Shown one piece after another: positions 49,701-61,328 of a stretch of 64,000 nt of DNA. The stretch's first letter is position 1. Each line of letters opens with the position of its first letter. The stretch is taken from contig NC_085882.1 of assembly GCF_035222275.1 (NCBI RefSeq), forward strand, positions 379,501-443,500, written 5' to 3'. The DNA comes from Podospora bellae-mahoneyi. Lineage: Eukaryota; Ascomycota; Sordariomycetes; Sordariales; Podosporaceae. The notes under the pieces were generated by a model. That model made no database searches and was not told the DNA's origin. It worked only from the letters and a program-made list of their open reading frames with translations. Made by a program: the position numbers and the translations under genes.

Positions 49701-52016
49701 ATGATGCGACTATGGCACACAATACTAGCAGTTATCACTCTCCTGGTAGTCTCTAGGTGCCAGGGCTGTGAGACTGACCACTACCCTTCAGTTTCCACTG
49801 CGGAACCATGCGCCATTGTAAGCAGTTCCTGGTCTTCCCAACAGGTCTTCAGCCCATCTGGTATGTTTTTCCCACTGAGGCAGGTCAGAATCGATGACTA
49901 ACTGGCCTGAACAAAAGCAACTCCGACTGTAGCAGCTGAGCTGGCTTACGAGTGTCTTAACTCTATCCCGCTGCACAAACAGGAAGCTCTTGAGCTTGTC
50001 GATGCCATTGAGCCTTACTTGGAATGGCAGAGTGACTCGGCCTACAAAGCCGACCCGCCCGAGGGCTACTTTTTTCCGCCTTTCGATATGTTTTCTGCAT
50101 TGGCGCAGGTCCGCCAGAACTTGGAGGAAGACATGTACGGCAACGAGTATGATTTTCAGGAGGATCTATACGTCTCGGTGTTTTGTCCCGGGCATGATGG
50201 CCATTATGTCTTTTACCCAGATGCCTTAACCCGCGTCTTTGAATGGAGGCGACAACGCGCTCTTGTTTCCGTCAGTGAGGATGGGGTCTCGCTGCCAGTC
50301 ATTAAGATTTATGGTATTTATCTCAGGAGGGCGAGTTCATTGACAGCCTTGCTAACTACCTACTGACCAGAGGATATTACCGAATCTCCAGAGACTGCGT
50401 CGGTAGTCAGCCTCATCAACGGCGTTGATGCAGCTACCTACGTGGCGGAAACCATATACAAGGCAACTTACAACAGAGATCCAGACGCCGCCTATAATAG
50501 CATGTTTTACGAAAAGGCGTCTGTTGCGGTGGGGAGCCCGTTGGGCTTTTTTGCAAAGGGTGGCCGAGTGAGATACGTTTACCCAGGGCCAAACACGACG
50601 TTCACGTTCGAGAATGGTACCACTCTCTCGTTGGAGAATGTTGCTGCTGTCAAAGCTGACATGACCGGCGTGGTTGACGGCCCTTCTTATTACGCTAAAT
50701 TCTGCAATCCAGACGGTGGCAATACAACTACTATCTCAGAAAGCCCGGTTGATGAGGCTGAAGATGGGGAAATTGCTGTTATTGGCTACCCAAAGCCTGT
50801 GATCATCACTCAAGATGGCGTCGTCTCTGGTTATTTTCTTGAGGGTGATGGCTTCGAAGACGTGGCAGTCATCGCTGTTCTTTCTTTCGAGCCTCGATCC
50901 CCTACCGAATTTCAGGCAGTTTGCCAACGGTTCTTTTCACTAGCAGCACAAGAAGGCAAGACTAAACTCGTTATCGACTTTCAAGGTAATGGCGGCGGTT
51001 ATATCCTCCAGGGCTACGACTTTTTCAGGCAGCTATTCCCTTCCATCGTCCAGGAAGGACTGAGCCGGTTCAAAGAAGACCCCAGCTTACTCTCTCTTGC
51101 CAGCATCATCAGTGATCTCGTGGCCGGTGTCAACCCTTATACAGAGCCGAGCGCAAATCTCGTTCGAAACTACCAAAACTGGTTCAACTATCGCTACGAC
51201 CTCGATCTCCACGACCAACTCTTCCCGTCGTTTGACGCCAAGTTTTACCCGCACATCTACAAATCTACCCCCTACACCTCACTGCTGCGCTGGAACCTGT
51301 ATGACAGCCTCACGACCATCAACACGACCTTTGGATTAGGCATCGAGGTGACCGGCTATGGTGCCCGAACCAACCTGGCGCAGCCCTTTTTCGCCGAGAA
51401 CATTGTTCTTTTATACGACGGCACTTGCGCCTCTACCTGCGCGGTGACCTCCGAGTTCTTCAGCCTGCAGGCCAATGTCAAGTCGATCGCAATGGGTGGC
51501 CTCCCGGAGCCAGGTTTAATCCAAGGAGTGGGCGGCGTCAGGGGCGCGCAAGTGCTGCAGTACAAAAATATCTACGACTATGCCAGCTCCTACCTACCCT
51601 GGGCCGGGAACCCGTTCCAGGCTGCTGCGCTCTCGCGATACTCCTCGTTACCGGTGAACAGGAGCACGTCGGCGGCGGTCAATGCGAGGGATGAGATTTT
51701 CCCGCAGAACATCTACGACGGGTTGCCGGCGCAGTATGTGGTGCAGGAGTCGGATTGCCGGCTGTACTGGACGGAGCCGATGATCAGGGATGTGTCCGAG
51801 GTGTGGAAGGCTGCTGCTGATTCGGCATTCAACGGGGCGGGGTGTGCTGCCGGGGGGATAGAACGAACAGGGCCTGGCAAGTGTCCACCGAGGCCAGGCA
51901 CGCCGTCGCCGCTGCCTGTGTACGGTCCGTGGCTGCCAGAACCGTACAGGAAGGTGAATGCGCCGGTGGATGATGTGGGGTGGATGGCCGTCCATGGGAT
52001 GAAGGCGATTCTTTAA
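49701..52016 (+). CDS. secreted S41-type serine peptidase (CPAF/Tsp-like)
   Basis: Three exons: 49701-49860, 49918-50313 and 50371-52016. Both introns are 57 bases with GTATGT/GTATTT donors and CTAAC branches, and phases agree for 733 residues. The signal peptide is MRLWHTILAVITLLVVSRCQG. The N-terminal segment has the YECLNSIPLHKQEALELVD helix pair common to this fungal family. The peptidase domain begins near VAVIAVLSF. It has KLVIDFQGNGGGYIL (the strand-Gly-rich loop of S41) and then VLLYDGTCASTCAVTSEFF, where Ser is the nucleophile. A Pro-rich C terminus ends GWMAVHGMKAIL. It is predicted to be an extracellular, glycosylated protease (PNTTFTF, GNTTT). Substrate unknown. Confidence 0.85.
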
Positions 52017-52182
52017 GTGCTCTGTTTTCCCAACAAACCGGGCTGTCATCGACGTTTTCTTGCGCATACTTTTGGTTTGTTCAATACACTCCATTCTCTT
52101 TTGGTCAATATCATTCTATCGTCCGCACGACATATCGCATCAGAACTCTTCCGTAATTTTACTATCGTTCAAACTGCGCACA

Positions 52183-53095
52183 ATGCCTCCAACACGATCA
52201 AGAACGTCCTCTCAGGGAGCCAGCCTGGAGTCGTCATCTTTATCTTCTGACTCGAATGAGGGATCAGGTGTTCTCCTTGCCGAGGAGCAGCAGCCTAATC
52301 CTACCGGCGATGGTACAAGTCAGCAGGCTGATGCGCAAGAGAATACCCTCGTGCCTGAGCAGCAAACCGAAGTACAAGGCGAGGCCACAGTGCCCGAGCA
52401 GCAACCTGCTGTGCAAGACGAGGTCGTAGCGCCCCAGAAGTAAGCACCTACTTGCCCAGAAATAATTACCAAAGGCTGTCTAACTCATGCTTACAGGGCC
52501 CCTTTCACTCATTTCCGACAACTCTCACAGTCCCAGCAGGATCAAGCCAACGCGGAACATGCTGTCAGTGTGCCCCTTGTTGCCATGTTGGTGTGAGGTA
52601 GTGCTGACAGAACTACAGATCGAGGCCATATTATCCTACTTCATTATAGACTGGGACGCGTCCAAGCACTGGACAAGTCCAAATCGCGTATACAGTTGGC
52701 ATGAACCTTTCCATAAGGACGGCAGACACCCCACTGCCACTTTTACCTACACCTCCATGGGAGACATCACCGAATTCGCCGTGCTCGACGCTTTGGATGT
52801 CGAGAGGGACTTACCAGTCAGAAAAATGATACAAAACAGAGACAAGACACACAGCGTCGAGTTGACGTATCACATTCTTGTCAAGGCCTTCACGCGGACA
52901 GGGAACAGCTATCTTGACTTTTCGCAGGAGGATAAGGATGTGATCAGAAAGTTTTCAAGGAAGGTGACGAATGAAGGGAAGCAAACGATTTCGGACTGGT
53001 TCATTATCGTTGTTTGCGGAGCGCCTTTTCGGGCATTGGAGGTGGAACCTGATCCTTGGTCCGATGACAGCTTCGTGTCTTGGTTCGAAGGATGA
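52183..53095 (+). CDS. hypothetical protein with VPEQQ repeats
   Basis: Three exons are inferred: 52183-52439, 52497-52563 and 52619-53095. Introns of 57 and 55 bases have GTAAGC and GTCAGT donors, and phases agree, giving 266 residues. The N-terminal 85 residues are Ser/Gln/Glu-rich with two VPEQQ repeats. The C-terminal part (IEAILSYFIIDWDASKHW...LTYHILVKAFTRTG...GKQTISDWFIIVVCGAP) looks globular with several Trp and aromatic residues. I do not recognise it. The ATG at 52183 is preferred over an upstream one because the N-terminal repeat sequence starts there. The second intron is the least certain part. Confidence 0.6.
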
Positions 53096-53419
53096 AGGGG
53101 AGTATTACAACGTGTTGGTGGAAGATGGGACGATGCCACAGTCCTCTACGTTGGCAGAAATTGGAATTCATGGCACTACACTGGAGGCACCTGAGGAACG
53201 AGGTTGCTGAGATTTGTTAAGAGGTGGTGAGGAAGAACACTTGGACTCATCTGGATGACAGCGGGTTGTTGGAATGACTTGATAAGCAGCGAAGATCACC
53301 AGGGTAGTGCACATTCAAGCATATTATAACACATATTTGCATTACATTTCCATTATTCTGACATGATGTGACCTTTTGACATATCGTACACAAACTCTTA
53401 AGCTCTATTATCGTATCAA
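53096..53419. other. convergent 3' spacer
   Basis: 3' ends of the hypothetical gene (plus strand) and of the CsbD-like gene (minus strand) face each other here. No gene. Confidence 0.5.
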
Positions 53420-53806
53420 TTACTCCTGATTTGGCTTGCTAGCGCTGGCAGCGCCCTCCCTCCTCATGCCCTCGCATCCCGTCAGCTTGCCGGCAACTTC
53501 CTCCACTTTCCCATATCCCGAGGTGGCCGGGTCACGGTTCTGGGTCGCTTGATTGAGTGAAGCACGGGCGTGGGCCTTGTCTTGCTCGCCCGAGGTTTTC
53601 CAGGCGTGGGAACCCGAGATGTCGCCGATTGCGGACTGAGAGGGAGTCGCTGTTAATTATTGGACCGGAAGGCAGAGCTTGAGAGAATGGGAGATTGTTA
53701 CCTCAGCTGCCCCCTTGATATACTCGGCGTGGGAGGAGATCAGGCCTGGGTTCTCGGTAGGCTGGTTGGTGCTGCTGGTGTTGGGGTTGCTCGAGGAGGA
53801 AGACAT
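53420..53806 (-). CDS. CsbD-like stress-response protein
   Basis: Two exons, 53702-53806 and 53420-53635, intron 66 bases (GTAACA donor, CTCAG acceptor); 106 residues. After a Ser/Asn/Thr-rich start comes GLISSHAEYIKGAAE / SAIGDISGSHAWKTSGEQDKAHARASL, then GYGKVEEVAGKLTGCEGMRREG. This repeated A-x-Y-x-K-G-A-A-E / GKxEExAGKLTG pattern is that of CsbD-like proteins (fungal relatives include the Ustilago Hmp1 cruciform-DNA-binding protein). They are small, hydrophilic, abundant in stress or conidia, and of uncertain mechanism. Confidence 0.85.
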
Positions 53807-56464
53807 GGTTGTGGTGTAGGATTTGTGTTGTGCTGGCGGGTGTACTGGCTGTTTCCTGTGGTGTGATACCTGTGGAGGATGCTTCAATGTTGTGGTTTTG
53901 GATCTGCGATGGTGCTGGAGATGGATCTTGTAAAGAAGAAATAGGGGTTCATCAAGACGGTGGGGTGTACCTTATGCCGCGACATGGTGACGTCGGTCTG
54001 GGGTGACGTCATTAATGGGGTGCTGGATTTGAGGCTCAACTTGTGCACCATCAAGAGCCGAGCGTGATGGCTATTTCTGGCGCCTTGCTAGTTCAGCACA
54101 ATGGGAGAAAACAATGCATGTGTAAAACAAGTTGAAGGAGATTCTTCCGAATTTCTTCACTGTGGGAAGAGGGAAGCATTGCTATCGTCCACTGAAGTAG
54201 ACACGAGACCCATTGCAATTTCCAACGGTATCAATGATTGTTTGTCAGCAGTTTCAATCTGCTATCCGGGCCTCCATTGGGGGCGAAGATGACCCTCGCG
54301 ATGCAGAAGAGCCGTTGCAGTGTAAATAAGCCCCTGAGAGAATATCGGTTGCCCGGTTAGATCTGTTTAGTTTGGTAACCACCTCGATGTGCTATCTCAC
54401 GTGAAGGGCACGTGTGTCTTTCCGTCAATGGTGGCAGATGGCACATGTGGATACGGCTTGACGCCGCGGAAAGAAAGAGATCTTATATGCCCCGGATTTT
54501 GGCGAAGAGGAACAGCGTTTCGGCAGCAGGGGTCTTTTCCTGAGCCTTTTGAGGTTGAGTATGAGATGAGCCAAATGACGCCGCGAAGTGAAGTACCGTG
54601 CGGGCGAGTTGAAGCCTGCAGAATTGCGGTGAGACCTGCCTACTTTAGAGTTGCGGATGGTGCTCAGACTGGCGCAACATCGAAGCGGAACGTGGAAGGT
54701 GTTTAACCTGGCGTGGGGGGCGTTGACATATCAGACAGACGTTGGACATCAAGTGGATGAATGTCCTTCCTTCACAGTGTACCTGAGATAATCATCCAGT
54801 TGTTTTGTCTGTAGCTTCTATACGAAACAACACCTGGTTCAAGCTGCAACAGCAAAGTAGCCACGGTCACCCACAACCATCCCTTAACCAACCAGGAGAT
54901 CCTGGAAAGAGTCGAGGCAACGTCTGGGCATGACTGGTGATCTAATATTTATCCGCTCCTGGTTAAAAATATGAAGCCAAGTTTGGTCGAACCCGTGTCA
55001 ACGACGGCACCGGAGCCTCTCCTCCATCACTCTTTCTGTGCTACGGTGGCGAAGTACCTTAACAGAAGCGGCATGGCGGGGGCTGAGGACTGCTCCCGGG
55101 CGGCGTGAGATGATATTTTGCTGTTGATAGGGCTTATCGTTGATATTGCGGCACCTGTAGAAGAAACGGGGCCTGATATTGGCCATGAATCGCCAGTGGC
55201 CCATATGTTGAGCCAAACGACAGGCTTCCCCGCGATGAGGAGAGACACGCGGGTGAAGCAGGCTGGGATGTGCTGGAAGCATTGCTAGCTCCCATGAAAC
55301 CATTGGAATGCATCAACGTGGTGCAGGCTCGCATATGCTGGCGCCAGCAGCGTTCTGCAGAAAGGGAGATGGATAGGTGAGAGGAAACTCAAACTTGAGA
55401 CGTTATTGCCCCGCCCCTCGGTGGACACCCCAAAAAAAGAGAAACCCCTCCAAGAGCCCACTCAGCGCCCGCTCAACGCTCATGTTGCCACACAGTACCA
55501 TGGCTCCCGCAGTTTTCCAACAAAGGCCATCTGATTTCAAGGCGCACATTGTCAGACTCACACAAGAGATCGTAGAAAAGGCAATTCAATAGCCTTTGAT
55601 CAAATTGGGACGGCAGAGGAGAGGCCCCAACAGCGGGTGAAGGTTTGGGACCTACTTGTTGGGGCTTGGAAGGAAACTTTTTTTGCATAACGACCGCCTC
55701 ACCGCCCTGGGAAGTGGACCATTCTTGGATTAGCGCTCTCGCTGATAAAGCGATAAGCAGGGATCAGCGAGGACAAGCAGGGATATGTCGGAGTCGGCAG
55801 CGGCTGGATGCACACCAATCATTGGGGGGGCAATTCTTTTGGACGACTGACGGGCAGGTGGCCGAGAAAGAGAAAGTGGTTGGCCCAGCAGCCCCCAGAT
55901 GCTCCAGAGCCCCCTCCCCCAAGGGCAAAGGCGAAAAAAAAGTTTTCGGTGATGCCTACCCCTCCATCCCAATTCTGTGCCTCCCTGTGGGTCCGGCGGC
56001 GGCGTGTGTGTGTCGCAAAGCGCTGTGTGGTGTCCAGTGTGCCAGTGCAAAAGTGAATCAATCTGTCCTGGGCCGAAGGCAAAGCCTGGCTCGCACCCTT
56101 TAAATATTTCCCCCACCGCCCTCCCACACCCACAAGTTTTTCTTTCTGCCACCTCCAGGTCTCTCCTCAGCTTTCTTTCTTTTTCGTTTGGACTGCCAGC
56201 TCTCCACTCAGTCTTTACATATTCTTGCGACTTCTCTAGAAGAGCCAGAATAGAGTAGACGTCTTCGACCCTCCATCGAGATATCTACGGGCTCGCCTAT
56301 CGTCGCCGTCGGTCACTTGCCTTTTCGCAGGATCTCCCCGAATAGACTACATTCCCCTCCCAGCAACATTGTTTAGACGGCGGGATTAGATTCCTTAGAC
56401 GTCTTCTCTAGTCTGCACGACATTTTTTTCGACGTTTCGATCAAATCACACAAAACCCGATAAA
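53807..56464. other. long intergenic region upstream of eEF3
   Basis: 2.65 kb without a supported gene; frames of up to 150 codons are present but have no protein character and overlap one another. The last 350 bases are the probable leader of eEF3, rich in CT tracts (56133-56190), as is common for highly expressed fungal genes. Confidence 0.5.
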
Positions 56465-59400
56465 ATGGCTCCCTCCGAGAACGCCGCCAGCATCAAGGTG
56501 CTCGATGAGCTCATGCAGAAGCTCACCATCTCCAAGGAGGCTGATCAGATCAAGGAGGCTTCGGCCGCCCTTGCTTCCTTCATCAACGGTCGCATCGAGG
56601 ACCTTGATACCCCCACCAAGTAAGTTTTTTTGTGTTGGGCCCCGCTCCCCTGTTCGCGATAACCCCTCGCCAAGCCCAAACCCAAGCCTAGTCCAGCCCC
56701 TCCTTGACAGCAGCAGCAGCGCGGCATATCGGGCATATCGTGGCCTCTTGTTTCTTTGTGTGCGTGCGAGCGACACAAAGAGACAAATTGGCCGGGCTCG
56801 CTGCCCGTCGCAGACCGCCTCGACAGGAGGTTGTCGTTCCGTGCTGCGCTGTCAAACCAGGGTGCGGCTTTTAGCTGCAGGGACCAGTTTGGTGGGAAAA
56901 TTTTTTCAGATGGCATTTCGAGCGTCGCACCAGAATTTGGAGAATTGGAGGCTGACATGGAACCCCTCATTTTCGCAGGACCGTTGAGGCTCTCAAGAAG
57001 CAGCTCGCCAACAAGAAGGATGCCACTGTCCGCGAGAAGGCCCTCCTTGCCATCCAGGCTATTGCCCAGCACTCCGAGGTCTCTTCTGCCGTTGAGCCCT
57101 ACCTCGTTGCTCTTCTCCCCAGCGTCCTGGCTGGCGCTGGTGACAAGATCACCGCTGTGAAGAATGCCGCTTTCGCCGCTGCTCTGGCCATCGCCGAGGC
57201 CATCAACCCCAATGCTGTCAAGGCCGTTCTCCCCGCCTTGATCGAGTCCCTCCGCAATGCCCAGAAGTGGCCCGAGAAGATGCTTGTCCTCGACTTCATC
57301 GATGTCCTCATCAAGACTGCCCCCGCCCAGACTGGTCTCCGTGTCCCCGACTTGATCCCCGTCATTTCCGAGGCCATGTGGGACACCAAGAAGGAGGTCA
57401 AGGACCGTGCCTACAAGACCATGGAGCAGCTCTGCCAGCTTATTGTCAACCGCGATATCGAGCGCTTCATTCCCGAGCTCATCAAGTGTATCGCCAAGCC
57501 CGAGAACGTCCCCGAGACTGTTCACTTGCTCGGTGCCACCACCTTCGTCACTGAGGTCCAGGAGCCCACTCTTGCCCTCATGGTTCCCCTTCTTGATCGT
57601 GGTCTCGCCGAGCGCGACACCGCCATCAAGCGCAAGTCGGCTGTCATTGTCGACAACATGTGCAAGCTCGTCGACGACCCCAACATTGTCGCTCCTTTCT
57701 TGCCCAAGATGATGCCCGGTCTCCAGAAGAACTACGAGAACTTGGCTGATCCCGAGGCTCGTGAAAAGACCAAGCAGGCTCTTGATACCATCATCCGCGT
57801 CGGTAACGTCGTTGACGGCAAGATCCCCGAGGTCCGCAACCACGGTGATATCAAGACCATCCTTGGCCACTTCAAGGAGGTCCTCCCCGCCAAGCACGCT
57901 TCTGCTCTTGAGAAGTTCGCCCCCGTCCTCGAGTACGCCTCCGCTGTTGCTGGCCAGCTCGTCGACGAGAAGGAGACGGAGTCCGCCGTCTGGGCTGAGG
58001 CTGTCAAGCCCTACGTCGCTGTTGTCGTTGGTGATGACGAGGCTCAGTCCATCACTGACGCTCTCCGCAAGCGCGCCAACCCCGACCTCGCCGAGGGCGA
58101 TGACGGTGAGGAGGACGACGAGGAGGGTGAGGATCTGTGCAACTGCACCTTCTCGCTCGCTTACGGTGCCAAGATCCTTCTCAACCAGACCCATCTCCGC
58201 CTCAAGCGCGGCCAGCGCTACGGTCTGTGCGGTCCCAACGGTTCCGGAAAGTCCACCCTCATGCGCGCCATCAACAACGAGCAGGTCGAGGGCTTCCCCA
58301 AGCAGTCCGAGGTCAAGACCGTGTTCGTCGAGCACGACTTGGACTCTGCCGATACCGAGATGACCACCATCGACTGGACCATGAAGAAGCTTGCCGAGGC
58401 CGGCGTCGACGTCAGCCAGGCTGAGGTCGAGAAGCGTCTCAGCGAGTTCGGCTTCACCGAGGATATGATCAAGAACGAGATCACTGCCCTCTCCGGTGGT
58501 TGGAAGATGAAGCTGGCCTTGTGCCGTGCCGTCTTCGAGGCTCCCGATATTCTCCTGCTCGACGAGCCCACCAACCATCTCGATGTGAAGAACGTGAAGT
58601 GGCTCGAGGACTACCTCATCAACTCCCCTTGCACCTCCATCATTGTCTCTCACGACAGTGGTTTCCTCGACAACGTGTGCCAGCACATCGTCCACTACGA
58701 GCGCTTCAAGCTTAAGCGCTACAGAGGCAACCTCGCCGAGTTTGTCAAGAAGCACCCCGCTGCCAAGTCCTACTACGAGCTCGGTGCCTCCGACATGGAG
58801 TTCTCCTTCCCCGAGCCCGGTTTCCTCGAGGGTGTCAAGACCAAGGCCAAGGCCATTCTCCGTGCCACCAAGATGTCCTTCCAGTACCCCGGCACCGCCA
58901 AGCCCCAGATTTCCGACATCTCCTTCCAGTGCTCGCTCGGTTCCCGTATTGCCGTCATTGGTCCCAACGGTGCCGGCAAGTCCACCCTCATCAACGTGCT
59001 CACTGGTGAGCTCATCCCCACCGCCGGTGAGATCTACCAGCACGAGAACATCCGTATCGCCTACATCAAGCAGCACGCTTTCGCCCACATCGATAACCAT
59101 CTCGACAGCACTCCCTCCGAGTACATCCAGTGGCGCTTCCAGACTGGTGAGGATCGTGAGACCATGGATCGTGCCAACAAGATCATCACCGAGGCTGATG
59201 AGGAGGCCATGAACAAGGTCTTCAAGGTCGAGGGCACCATGCGCCGTGTCATTGGCATCAACTCCCGCAGAAAGTTCAAGAACTCGTACGAGTACGAGTG
59301 CTCTTTCGCTCTCGGCGAGAACATTGGCATGAAGAACGAGCGCTGGGTTCCCATGATGACTGCTGACAACGCTTGGTTGCCCCGCTCCGAGCTCCTCGCC

Positions 59401-60056
59401 TCCCATCAGAAGATGGTTGCCGATGTCGATATGAAGGAGGCCCTTGCCTCCGGTCAGTTCCGTCCCCTCGTGCGCAAGGAGATTGAGGCTCACTGCGCCA
59501 ACTTCGGTCTCGATGCCGAGCTTGTCTCTCACTCCCGCATGCGCGGTCTCTCCGGTGGTCAGCGTGTCAAGGTCGTCCTTGCCGCCTGCTCGTGGCAGCG
59601 TCCCCATCTCATCGTTCTTGATGAGCCTACCAACTACCTCGATCGTGACTCTCTCGGTGCCTTGTCCAAGGCCCTCAAGAAGTTCGAGGGTGGTGTCATC
59701 ATCATTACCCACTCTGCCGAGTTCACTAAGGATCTCACTGAGGAGGTGTGGGCTGTCATGGACGGCAAGATGACTCCTTCCGGCCACAACTGGGTGCAGG
59801 GCCAGGGCTCTGGTCCCCGCCTCAAGGGGGATGACGGCGAGGAGGAGGAGAAGTTCGATGCCATGGGCAACAAGATTGTTAGCACCAAGAAGAAGGCCAA
59901 GCTTACCAGCTCCGAGGCCCGCAAGAAGAAGAAGGAGCGCATGGCTCGCCGCAAGCGTGGTGAGGAGGTACGTCTCTTCCCCTTTCCATCTACTGCTCTA
60001 CCAAGACAGCAGTTTGCTAACTCTTTCGACAGGTCTTCAGCGACGAGGACGAGTAA
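56465..60056 (+). CDS. tef3: translation elongation factor 3 (eEF3)
   Basis: Three exons: 56465-56619, 56979-59967 and 60033-60056; introns of 359 and 65 bases, phases agree, 1,055 residues. Domain order is N-terminal HEAT repeats (about 1-320), a four-helix bundle and two ABC domains. Walker A is GPNGSGKST (about 470) and GPNGAGKST (about 713). The signatures are LSGGWKMK and LSGGQRVK, and the Walker B motifs are [12 protein letters not shown] and [12 protein letters not shown]. The chromodomain-like insertion of ABC2 ([15 protein letters not shown]) is present, as is the Lys-rich tail ([15 protein letters not shown]) followed by the acidic FSDEDE. The ATPase helps release E-site tRNA and deliver aminoacyl-tRNA in fungi. 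Codon use is extremely biased, indicating very high expression. The long first intron right after codon 51 is unusual for this genome. Confidence 0.97.
56620..56978 (+). other. tef3: 359-base first intron of eEF3
   Basis: It begins GTAAGTTTTT and ends TTTTCGCAG. It is five to six times longer than any other intron in the window, and its position near the 5' end of a very highly expressed gene suggests a regulatory role, as for leader introns in other translation-factor genes. Confidence 0.85.
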
Positions 60057-61328
60057 ACGTCACGCGCTCGACATCTTTTCAGCATGAGTTAAGCGTTACG
60101 AACAGGTTCACAAAAGTTGCTTTTTCACATTCTGGGTTCGGGTTGCATGGGTGGTCTGGCCTCACTGGGTTTCTGTCTTTTATGTCCTGTCATGATCATA
60201 ATTTCTCTTTTAGCCCGTTACTGTATCTATGCCTGGCAGCATTGGGGCGCATGATCTTCCAAGGACTGGAGACCCTTGGATGCATGGTTGTGTTTTCTAG
60301 ATGCCGGACAGGAGGGAGAGATACCAAAACGAAGGGGTGGAGAGTTTGTCTCACGAATAGAGAGCAATATAGATCTTTAGATACGCCTGTGTGTCCATGT
60401 GGTGTGTTTACTGTGTTTGTCAGTTGGGGTGTTGACTTGATGTGTCTTGACTTGGTTGGGTGAGGGTTGAATGGTTGTCTGCAAAGGGTAACTGATTTGC
60501 ACTTTGTACAGTCGACAATCGGGGGCTGAATAACGTGCTTTTGGCGTTTTGAGGCACAGCCGGGAAGCCTTGGTACAACCCCACGATCACGACATCTCAG
60601 ATCTTGTTCCTGGAAATCTGGAGGCGTTGTTTGAGCATGGATATGGACACCGTCCAGCAGAAAAGCTTGATTAGGATCGGTGCGGCAGCTGAGCGATCGG
60701 CGCGCACGTTCTAGGCCGGCATTTCCCCTTTTGGTCCTGATGATGCTTTTTTGGGCCTCCTTTCCGTATGAGCTGTCTGCAGACTGCAGAGACTATCGAT
60801 AGCGCGTCAACTGTTCGGTCCGCTTACCGACCACTGCCGGCCCATCCATGTCGACGATCAGCTTGGTCGTCCCCTGACAATCTTTCTGTCCTTCTGAGAC
60901 ATGCAGCCATCTAGAGAGCACGTTCTCAGCCAGACCTAGCCGGCAGACGACGATCCGACTAAGATGTGGTCCGTGCACTTGTTGACACGGATGATCTTGC
61001 ACCTTTTTCTTCTCAAGAGGCTGTCATTGAACCCAACTTGGTCCAACCACTTGGGTTGGCATCGTGGGGTGAAGAGCTTCAATGGCCGTATTGGTTGGTA
61101 TCATCACTCAGAAGTGTGAATGGCATCATCTTTTTCAACGAGCACGACAGGAAAGGCGGCGGGTGGTGATGGTTGACAGAACCCATCAAGGAGGAAGTGA
61201 TGGGCAGGATGGCGATGTGTATAAGTAGAAGAACAATCAACTTAAACTTCTCAACAATCTCATCAGATCATCATCGTCACTCCTCTCTTCAGTATTCTTA
61301 CCATCTTCGAAACTGCCTCAGCACCAAA
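60057..61328. other. intergenic, nothing recognised
   Basis: Holds the eEF3 3' UTR and the promoter of the SBP56-like gene. A TATA-like GTATAAGTAGA stands at 61219-61229, about 110 bases before the start codon. Confidence 0.5.

Noticed and set aside
54389-56152. Frames of 80 to 150 codons upstream of eEF3
   Set aside because: They overlap each other on both strands, have random composition and no splice or start support.
56545-59787. A 1,080-codon antisense frame opposite eEF3
   Set aside because: It mirrors the extreme codon bias of the sense gene (few codons that give stops on the other strand), crosses the first intron, and its translation is low-complexity Gly/Leu/Val/Asp sequence without any domain.
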